A stretch of DNA of 7,742 nt from an uncultured Ktedonobacteraceae bacterium (GTDB lineage Bacteria > Chloroflexota > Ktedonobacteria > Ktedonobacterales > Ktedonobacteraceae): positions 1 through 7,742 of the forward strand of contig CATPCK010000604.1 of assembly GCA_955652655.1 (NCBI GenBank). The letters run 5' to 3'. How positions within the stretch are numbered: the stretch's first letter is position 1; every line of letters starts with the position of its first letter. A program made the translations under genes and the position numbers. Below, in pieces: positions 1 through 4,704 of the stretch. A model generated the notes under the pieces. That model saw nothing but the letters and a program-made list of their open reading frames with translations. It had not been told where the DNA came from and searched no databases.

Positions 1-2
1 CC

Positions 3-1049
3 TCGACGCCATTCCCGCCTCCGCCAACTTCGCAGCCAGCATACCAGGACCCAACACAGGCCGCGCCACCATGGCGCAATACAGGTCCCACTGCTCCTGT
101 CTTGCCCCCAACTTCCTATACTCCAGCTCCAAAAAAGCGAACCTTCGGCAGAACGGGCTGCATACTTATATGCCTGCTGTTGCTTATCCTTTTAGGCGTG
201 GGCAGTTATCTTGGCGCTGCCGCCCTTGGCATCCACCTGCCTGGCCTCGGCGTTGGGAACGCGGCTCAGCCCCCTGTGACGACAACGCAAATCAACACCA
301 CAGTGACCTACGCAGGTGTTGAACTGACCGTTCTCTCTGCCCAACAGTCGCAGAGCTTTATTGACGACCCCAATACCACGTCAACCGGTATGGTACGCCT
401 GTCTGTCCAGGAACAGAATACGACTACTGTTAAAGTGATCTGGCTCTATGTCGACATCGCGCGCCTGCTCCTGCCAGATAAATCTTTAGCCACGCCAACC
501 TTTGTACGCGCTAAAGTTGGTATCGCTCCGGGGGCAACGCAGAAAAGTACTGTTGATTTTGCTGTGCCTATAGATGACAAAGTCAACCAGTTGACATTGA
601 GATTAGGCACGGCAAATGAAGCGCAGATGGATATTCCCCTGACCGGTCATGCCGACCTTGGCAAATATAGCCCGAAGTCTGTCCAGCCAAATGGTCAGAT
701 ACTCTACATGGGTCTGAACTGGACATTGGTGAAAGCTACGAAGCAATTGAGTATCGCTGGGCAGCAAGCGAGCAAAAGGATGATTTACATCGTAGTGACA
801 TTCCAGGTAGATAACACCCTCTCGCAGCAGGAAATAACAGGCTCGCCCTTCGACTACGCGCGCTTGAAAGCGGGTAATACGACGGCTGCTCCAAAGTTTA
901 CAGACCTGCCTGTCTCATTTGATACAGGAGAAAAAGGCAAAAGTGGGACAATCACCTTTCTTGTACCCAGTAACAGTACCACATTCAACCTCATCTTCTT
1001 GCCCCAAAGCGGAGCCAACCAGGCCACAACTGACTTCCAATTCGCCTGA
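3..1049 (+). CDS. Membrane-anchored protein with two DUF4352-like ectodomain modules (5' end cut by window edge)
   Basis: The reading frame is open from the first complete codon at position 3 to the TGA at 1047-1049 (348 residues visible), so the gene begins outside the window. An internal TTG at 102 could be taken for a start, but it has no Shine-Dalgarno sequence and lies inside a Pro-rich segment that matches the cytoplasmic tail of the next gene. Visible order: a Pro/Gln/Thr-rich tail, basic residues (KKR...GR), one membrane span at about residues 50-75 starting TGCILICLLLLILLG, a short linker, then an extracellular region of about 260 residues. The ectodomain is clearly paralogous to the downstream protein, sharing TTTQ[IV]N[TS]TVTYA, EAQMD[IV]PLTG.AD..KY and GLNWTL. 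It seems to hold two tandem beta-rich modules, resembling DUF4352 (inference). By analogy with its paralogue, a zinc ribbon probably lies upstream. The function is unknown; a surface ligand-binding or envelope role is a guess. The 147-bp gap to the next gene shows no strong terminator, so co-transcription is possible. Confidence 0.82.
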   Translation, partial: STPFPPPPTSQPAYQDPTQAAPPWRNTGPTAPVLPPTSYTPAPKKRTFGRTGCILICLLLLILLGVGSYLGAAALGIHLPGLGVGNAAQPPVTTTQINTTVTYAGVELTVLSAQQSQSFIDDPNTTSTGMVRLSVQEQNTTTVKVIWLYVDIARLLLPDKSLATPTFVRAKVGIAPGATQKSTVDFAVPIDDKVNQLTLRLGTANEAQMDIPLTGHADLGKYSPKSVQPNGQILYMGLNWTLVKATKQLSIAGQQASKRMIYIVVTFQVDNTLSQQEITGSPFDYARLKAGNTTAAPKFTDLPVSFDTGEKGKSGTITFLVPSNSTTFNLIFLPQSGANQATTDFQFA

Positions 1050-1133
1050 CTCCTGACTTGTGTGAACCGTGCCATACATAAAGTATGAGATAAATTATAG
1101 ACTTTCATCTCGATAACTGTTAGACTTGAGCAT

Positions 1134-1149
1134 AAGTACAGCAGTACTT
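1134..1149. repeat. Perfect 6-bp inverted repeat between the two paralogues
   Basis: AAGTAC-AGCA-GTACTT lies in the 147-bp gap, 47 bp before the ATG at 1197. It has symmetric arms, a 4-nt spacer and no following T-tract typical of a terminator. It could be an operator or a small mRNA hairpin; a chance palindrome is also plausible at this size. A second, weaker inverted repeat (CATAC-ATAAA-GTATG) sits at 1073-1087. Confidence 0.3.
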
Positions 1150-1183
1150 TTCTAGAACAGTCTCACTTAGAGCTTTTGAAACA

Positions 1184-1199
1184 GAGGAGAGAGGAAATG
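1184..1199 (+). promoter_or_regulatory. Ribosome binding site that sets the start of the second paralogue at 1197
   Basis: The purine-rich AGAGGAGAGAGGAA directly precedes the ATG at 1197, with GGAG at 1186-1189 seven bases upstream of it. An in-frame TTG at 1176 would place this whole Shine-Dalgarno stretch inside the coding sequence, so ATG 1197 is the better start. Confidence 0.85.
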
Positions 1200-2546
1200 G
1201 CACAGTCATCACCGCCACCCTGTCCACAATGTGGTACCCCTATCGCCCCCGGGCAGCGCTTTTGCTCGAATTGTGGAGCAACGGCTGACCCCGGATTTAG
1301 TAAACCCACTGCCGCGGCAAGCGGAGAACGCTACCCTCAAGTTCCTGAAATGGCTACAGAACTTCCAGTACCGCCACCTCCACCCGAAAGTTATTACCCG
1401 CCACCTGCGTCACCAACTCCTCCGCCACCACCAGAAGGTATCTATAACCAGCCCATCCAGCCTAATACATACTATCCAGAGCAGCAAGCACAGAACTTTT
1501 CGCAGCAGCAGGGCTATCAAGCTGCGCCGGCACCTGTACCTCCCTATGCGAAACCGGTGAAGGATTCTTCAAAAAGCGTGCTCAGCCAGATTGGCTGTGG
1601 TGTCCTTCTCGTCATACTACTAATAGTGGGAATCTGTGGTGGAATCGGCTATGCAGTGTACAGGTGGGCCGCTTCTAACGCCAATAGTACTACTACCAGC
1701 ACTACAAGCAATACTACTACCAGTAACGGCAGTGGCGGCAACGGAACACCGCAGTCTATACCACCCACTACCACACAGGTAAATTCGACAGTGACCTATG
1801 CCAGCGTGGATGTCACTGTCATCAATGCCCAGAAGGCCAGCAGCTTCAGTGATGACGATGCAAATTCAAACTCACCATATGTGGTCCGCTTGAATATCAA
1901 GGAGCATAACCCGACAACAGGAAACGTTTACATGTTTTACAACGATAACCTCCACTTGATTTTGCCGGATGGGACAAGTGTTGCCGCTACCAGCGAGCAT
2001 GACAGTAGCGGCATTGGCCAGGCTGTCACCCGCACCAACTGGGTAGATTTCCCCGTGTCCACGAATGTCGATGTCAGCAAGCTTACAGCGCGCTTCGGTG
2101 GCGCAAAAGAGGCTCAGATGGATGTTCCCTTGACAGGCAGCGCGGATGTAAGCAAATACCAACTCAAGACAATCACTCCAAATTCAACATTCACCTATGC
2201 TGGCCTCAACTGGACACTGACAACTGTGACATCAAGTTGGAGTGCGAATGGTAAGCAGGCTGATAGTGGTATGCGCTACATCGTAGTAACGCTCAAAGCA
2301 AATAATCCCACGCAGAATAATTTCTACATGTTCCCGAATGATTATGTCCGCTTAAAATCGGACACAACCACCTCCTCACCCACTGACAACACGTTTTCCT
2401 CTTCCATCGCTGCTGGTACTACCAACTCTACTGGAACGATTACGTTCCTTATGTCGCAGAGCACAAGTTCGTTTACACTGGTGATGCTGCCGCGCACAGA
2501 TACGACTCCACCAGCTACCCAGGTTACGACAAATTTCCAGATCTAA
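1197..2546 (+). CDS. Zinc-ribbon, single-span membrane protein with two tandem DUF4352-like ectodomain modules
   Basis: This is a complete gene of 449 residues. Residues 9-26 are a zinc ribbon with Cys9, Cys12, Cys23 and Cys26 (CPQC-x10-CSNC). Residues 30-125 are a Pro/Tyr/Gln-rich, probably disordered cytoplasmic tail. One membrane span covers about 131-157, followed by a Ser/Thr/Asn/Gly-rich linker (about 158-190) that puts the rest outside the cell. The ectodomain (about 191-449) has two repeated halves. Half A begins NSTVTYASVDVT and contains HNPTTGNVYMFYND; half B begins NSTFTYAGLNWT and contains NNPTQNNFYMFPND. Each half ends in a hydrophobic beta strand region. This architecture resembles DUF4352 / Ig-like proteins of Gram-positive surfaces (family inference, not searched). 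The protein is a paralogue of the truncated gene upstream, so the pair arose by tandem duplication. A strong terminator follows directly. The function is not known; the N-in/C-out topology with a metal-binding cytoplasmic end would suit envelope sensing or surface binding, but nothing here proves it. Confidence 0.9.
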   Translation: MAQSSPPPCPQCGTPIAPGQRFCSNCGATADPGFSKPTAAASGERYPQVPEMATELPVPPPPPESYYPPPASPTPPPPPEGIYNQPIQPNTYYPEQQAQNFSQQQGYQAAPAPVPPYAKPVKDSSKSVLSQIGCGVLLVILLIVGICGGIGYAVYRWAASNANSTTTSTTSNTTTSNGSGGNGTPQSIPPTTTQVNSTVTYASVDVTVINAQKASSFSDDDANSNSPYVVRLNIKEHNPTTGNVYMFYNDNLHLILPDGTSVAATSEHDSSGIGQAVTRTNWVDFPVSTNVDVSKLTARFGGAKEAQMDVPLTGSADVSKYQLKTITPNSTFTYAGLNWTLTTVTSSWSANGKQADSGMRYIVVTLKANNPTQNNFYMFPNDYVRLKSDTTTSSPTDNTFSSSIAAGTTNSTGTITFLMSQSTSSFTLVMLPRTDTTPPATQVTTNFQI

Positions 2547-2557
2547 GCTCGGGTTGT

Positions 2558-2604
2558 ATAGGAGAGACGCGCTCAGCTGCGTCTCTCCTATCTATCTTGT
2601 TTTA
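2558..2604 (+). terminator. Rho-independent terminator after the paralogue pair
   Basis: A perfect 13-bp stem is formed by 2558-2570 (ATAGGAGAGACGC) and 2579-2591 (GCGTCTCTCCTAT), with the 8-nt loop GCTCAGCT. It is followed by CTATCTTGTTTTA, a moderately T-rich tract. The hairpin starts 11 bp after the stop codon at 2544-2546, the usual place for an intrinsic terminator. It is the strongest such signal in the window. Confidence 0.88.
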
Positions 2605-2866
2605 TGCTGTACCAGCGTGGTCAACCGCCCGATACCTCCAGTAATTTGCAGGAAGGCTATGTGCCCATTGGCGAGCCAGAACGGGTATGCCTGGATCGCC
2701 CTTGTGGTGGGAAATGCAAACGTTGGCCCCTGCAATGGCGGGAATAAGCGCTATCCTGATTTCACGATGTGTAGTACTGTCTTACCAGCAGTCAGAGAAA
2801 CACTACCATAAGTAGTGTAATTTGTAGTATCATAATGAATGTGATTCTCTGTCAAACTCGTTTGGC
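2605..2866. other. Intergenic region between the terminator and the sortase-like gene
   Basis: No gene is supported here. Two overlapping frames stay open for short distances. One runs from a TTG inside the terminator stem and is judged spurious. The other is a 47-codon frame from ATG 2604 to TAA 2745-2747 with three cysteines (C-x4-C-x3-C) and no Shine-Dalgarno sequence. The part from about 2765 to 2866 is AT-richer and probably holds the promoter of the sortase-like gene, although no clean -35/-10 pair can be picked by eye. Confidence 0.5.
2800..2818. repeat. 7-bp inverted repeat upstream of the sortase-like gene
   Basis: ACACTAC-CATAA-GTAGTGT has perfect 7-bp arms and a 5-nt spacer. It lies 109 bp before the ATG at 2928, in the AT-richer half of the gap. 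It could be a regulator binding site or an RNA hairpin. It is not a good terminator because only AATTTG follows. Confidence 0.35.
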
Positions 2867-2901
2867 GACTAAAATGTAATGGCGGGGCTTGCCCCCGCCA
2901 T
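2867..2901. repeat. Dispersed palindromic hairpin repeat, copy 1 (upstream of the sortase-like gene)
   Basis: The 35-nt unit consists of GACTAAAATGTA followed by a hairpin. The hairpin has perfect 9-bp arms ATGGCGGGG (2879-2887) and CCCCGCCAT (2893-2901) and the loop CTTGC. A second copy of the same length is at 4624-4658, with the same loop and a compensatory base-pair change. It ends 26 nt before the ATG at 2928, so it may lie in the 5' untranslated region. GC-rich palindromes with this core are, to my knowledge, common dispersed repeats in some Chloroflexota and cyanobacteria. It lacks a T-tract, so it is not a standard terminator. Confidence 0.75.
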
Positions 2902-2913
2902 ATCCTAAATCAT

Positions 2914-2920
2914 AAGGAAG
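2914..2920 (+). promoter_or_regulatory. Ribosome binding site of the sortase-like gene
   Basis: AAGGAAG lies seven bases before the ATG at 2928, supporting that start. It begins 12 nt after the hairpin at 2879-2901, so a folded hairpin could affect ribosome access. Confidence 0.7.
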
Positions 2921-2927
2921 AGTTATT

Positions 2928-3575
2928 ATGCGTGCGATCAATGTAGTGTTCTGTTTGTTCACCCTGATCATGTCCATCGGCCTTGGCGCGTGTGGATCAC
3001 CCGCGACAACGCAAAGCGTAAAACCGCACTCATCACTCACCATTAATCATTCTGGCCACGCCATCATACATGCAACCGTAACCACTTCATCTGTTGCCAC
3101 TGCTACGCCAACGCCTGACGGGGTGACGAATCCAGCACGTTTAATCATTCCCTCAATAGGTGTAATTTCCCCGGTTGAATTCGTTAGTATCCTCTCCAAC
3201 GGGGAACTGGCCACCCCTATACAGAACCCATGGGAACATGTTGGCTGGTATGAAACTGGCCCGCGGCCTGGTGAGGTTGGCAGCGCGGTTATTGATGGGC
3301 ATCTCGACCGTCCAGGAGGCTCTCCAGCCGTTTTTTGGAACCTGCGCAATCTGCACCCCGGTGATAATGTTATTGTGATAGACACAAGCAGGAAGTCGTG
3401 GACCTTTCGTGTCACACGCATCGCGCTCTATACGCCAGAACAAGCTCCTGTACAGGAGATTTTTGGCAACGAAGCTGGCCACTATCTCAACTTGATTACT
3501 TGCGCTGGGGACTGGATTCCAAGCCAGCACCAGACAAAACTGCGACTCGTTGTCTTTACATCCCTGGTGTCGTAA
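2928..3575 (+). CDS. Sortase-like transpeptidase (class E/F type) with a lipoprotein signal peptide
   Basis: This gene encodes 215 residues. Sortases cleave a sorting motif in an exported protein and join it to a cell-surface amine through a thioester on a catalytic cysteine. Hallmarks visible: P-[AR]-RLIIPSIGV near residue 70, PWEHVGWY at about 101-108, PGEVGSAVIDGH with His125, FWNLRNLHPGD at about 136-146, LITC with the nucleophile Cys192, and KLRLVVF with Arg206. The His-Cys-Arg triad is therefore intact. The N-terminus is a short basic start, a hydrophobic stretch and a lipobox LGAC with Cys22, predicting lipid anchoring outside the membrane; many sortases use a membrane helix instead. 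A Thr/Ser/Ala-rich linker (about 23-68) separates anchor and domain. The size suits class E/F enzymes, often called class F in Chloroflexota. No protein in the window has a proper sorting signal (motif, hydrophobic span, basic tail), so the substrate is elsewhere or out of view. It converges on the next gene, with 54 bp between stop codons and no clear terminator. Confidence 0.9.
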   Translation: MRAINVVFCLFTLIMSIGLGACGSPATTQSVKPHSSLTINHSGHAIIHATVTTSSVATATPTPDGVTNPARLIIPSIGVISPVEFVSILSNGELATPIQNPWEHVGWYETGPRPGEVGSAVIDGHLDRPGGSPAVFWNLRNLHPGDNVIVIDTSRKSWTFRVTRIALYTPEQAPVQEIFGNEAGHYLNLITCAGDWIPSQHQTKLRLVVFTSLVS

Positions 3576-3629
3576 CAGAGGAGGAATCAGAAAAACCCTT
3601 GCATTGCATTAGCTAAGATCCAGTATGTT

Positions 3630-4202
3630 CTATTCCAGTAAGAAGCTACCCATAAGCTCCTTGCGCAGCGCCGCTTTTTCCTCTTCATCGATACCCGTGA
3701 GCTTACGTGTTTTTTTTGCGCCCTTCCAGACGGCCATTGGACTGGTTGCCGCGGTGCCAAACTCGTCTATTGGACTGGTTGCCGCGGTGCCAAACTCGTC
3801 TACAAGCATATCCTCAAGAAACGTCGAAGTCGTTGCTGGCGCTTCTTCTTCCTCTGCATTTGCATTGAGGGAGTGGTAAAGTTGCTCAAATGGATCTGTA
3901 CTGGGCATCAGTGTTTCTTTGCTGGTACCTGTTGCGACTGCTGCCTCACTTACAGGCATAATAGTCGTCGCCTGCTCCGCGATAGGAGCATCCTGTGCTG
4001 TCGATCCTACCTGGGGAGAACGAAAGGCTGTTTCACCATCAAGTGCGAATAGTTGACCCTGTATCTCAAGAAAAATACCCCGCCCTTCACGCAGATTAGT
4101 AAGCTGACGGCGTAAATTGTGGTTTTCTGCTATTAGCTCATCCATGATGCGTTTTTGATTGAGTACCTCTTCCATGAGTAGCTCAAAACTACTTCCACTC
4201 AT
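3630..4202 (-). CDS. Uncharacterised acidic protein with N-terminal coiled coil and internal 11-residue duplication
   Basis: I do not recognise a named family. The gene encodes 190 residues, starting at the ATG complementary to 4200-4202, with GAAGGGAG (complement of 4209-4216) six bases upstream; it stops at TAG (3630-3632). Residues 5-38 form a likely coiled coil or leucine-zipper-like helix (hydrophobics at L9, L14, I19, L23, I24, L30, L34, L37, ending NLRRQLTNLREGRG). A short conserved-looking hydrophobic patch, GIFLEIQGQLFALDG, follows. The middle (about 60-165) is acidic, Ala/Thr/Ser-rich and probably disordered, with EEEE at 117-120. Residues 135-145 and 146-156 are a tandem duplication of DEFGTAATSP[IM], encoded by a perfect 33-bp DNA repeat. 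The C-terminus (about 171-190, EEEKAALRKELMGSFLLE) is a charged helix. It has no signal peptide or membrane span, so it is probably cytosolic. An oligomerising scaffold or regulator is possible but unproven. Confidence 0.82.
   Translation of the reverse strand: MSGSSFELLMEEVLNQKRIMDELIAENHNLRRQLTNLREGRGIFLEIQGQLFALDGETAFRSPQVGSTAQDAPIAEQATTIMPVSEAAVATGTSKETLMPSTDPFEQLYHSLNANAEEEEAPATTSTFLEDMLVDEFGTAATSPIDEFGTAATSPMAVWKGAKKTRKLTGIDEEEKAALRKELMGSFLLE
3736..3801. repeat. Perfect 33-bp tandem duplication inside a coding sequence
   Basis: Positions 3736-3768 and 3769-3801 are identical, 33 bp each, head to tail. Because 33 is a multiple of three, the minus-strand reading frame is kept and 11 residues are repeated (DEFGTAATSP plus Ile or Met). 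The lack of any mismatch, even at third codon positions, suggests a recent event. Confidence 0.95.
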
Positions 4203-4493
4203 GTTGTTCTCCCTTCAGAGCTGCCTGATGCTGACATGTAGCCTGCTAGTGAGCACTAGTGTTACTACCCCTTTAGAATTGCGTGGTATACCCTCGCTGT
4301 GGTTTGGAACGTATCAACGTGACTAAAGTAACAATGGTTGTATTTATTCAACTACTTATATAGCATAAAAACGACATCAAAAATCATCAATTGCTACTTT
4401 TAATACGTATATCCTTTTCATTTAAGTGGCAAAACCTGAATAAAGAACTGGTAACCTCCCCTCTCTAATATAAACTTGTTTCGAATCGAAAAT
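4203..4493. other. Divergent intergenic region, AT-rich, probable promoter area
   Basis: This stretch separates the minus-strand coiled-coil gene from the plus-strand side. Positions about 4320-4440 are markedly AT-rich compared with the flanking genes and probably hold promoters for one or both directions. No -35/-10 pair is convincing: TTGTAT at 4338-4343 with TAGCAT at 4361-4366 has the right 17-bp spacing but a poor -10. No RNA gene was seen. Confidence 0.4.
4246..4259. repeat. Inverted repeat upstream of the minus-strand gene
   Basis: CTAGTG-AG-CACTAG has perfect 6-bp arms and a 2-nt spacer. The right arm overlaps the 8-bp palindrome CACTAGTG (4254-4261). It lies 44-57 bp upstream of the minus-strand start at 4202, where a repressor or activator site could sit. 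It is a candidate operator only. Confidence 0.3.
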
Positions 4494-4622
4494 GTGGGTG
4501 ACTTCGTGTTAGAAGGGAAATCAAATTTTGTAGATGCCCTGCATGATGTCAAAGCCCGATTAGCAAATGGTACAATGATGATTGGCGACATTGATCATAG
4601 CGCTCTTTCCATCTTGTTTTGA
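4494..4622 (+). CDS. Possible small protein or gene remnant (42 codons)
   Basis: The frame is open from just after a stop at 4452-4454 to TGA at 4620-4622. Possible starts are TTG 4476 (48 residues) or GTG 4494 (42 residues). The composition looks protein-like rather than random: it contains VGDFVLEGKSNFVDALHDVK and then KARLANGTMMIGDIDH, suggesting an amphipathic helix followed by a beta strand. No good Shine-Dalgarno sequence precedes either start, and no ATG start exists before the Met pair in mid-frame. It may be the decayed 3' end of a larger gene or a real microprotein. I recognise no family. The hairpin repeat begins two bases after the stop. Confidence 0.25.
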   Translation: MGDFVLEGKSNFVDALHDVKARLANGTMMIGDIDHSALSILF

Positions 4623-4623
4623 T

Positions 4624-4658
4624 GATTGAAATGTAGGGGCAGGGCTTGCCCCTGCCCT
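4624..4658. repeat. Dispersed palindromic hairpin repeat, copy 2 (upstream of the S9 peptidase gene)
   Basis: This is a 35-nt unit of the same layout as 2867-2901. GATTGAAATGTA is followed by 8-bp arms GGGCAGGG (4637-4644) and CCCTGCCC (4650-4657) around the identical loop CTTGC. Within the shared 19-nt core only two bases differ from copy 1 (G to A, C to T), and these two bases pair with each other in the stem, so the hairpin is preserved. It ends 46 nt before the ATG at 4705. A TTTTT run follows 12 nt after the stem, too far for a standard terminator. Confidence 0.75.
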
Positions 4659-4694
4659 GGCCTCCCGCCTTTTTGAATATGTAGTCCAAACAAA

Positions 4695-4700
4695 GGAGTT
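4695..4700 (+). promoter_or_regulatory. Ribosome binding site of the S9 peptidase gene
   Basis: AAAGGAG directly upstream, with GGAG six bases from the ATG at 4705, is a strong Shine-Dalgarno match at ideal spacing and fixes this start. Confidence 0.8.
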
Positions 4701-4704
4701 TTCC

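Noticed and set aside
990..1049. LPQSG near the C-terminus of the first surface protein as a possible sorting signal for the sortase-like enzyme
   Set aside because: It is not followed by a hydrophobic span and a basic tail, only by a short polar end (ANQATTDFQFA). The paralogue has LPRTD at the same place, in what looks like the end of the last beta strand.
2554..2811. 85-codon plus-strand frame starting at TTG 2554
   Set aside because: It starts within the terminator hairpin, has no ribosome binding site, and its composition is Cys/Pro-rich like a non-coding frame.
3153..3530. Minus-strand and alternative plus-strand frames across the sortase-like gene
   Set aside because: The sortase frame has the full set of family motifs and a ribosome binding site; the others are antisense or shifted shadows.
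4637..4675. Hairpin at 4637-4657 plus the TTTTT run at 4670-4674 as a terminator of the small upstream frame
   Set aside because: The T-run is 12 nt beyond the stem, too far for intrinsic termination, and the hairpin is better explained as a dispersed repeat shared with 2867-2901.
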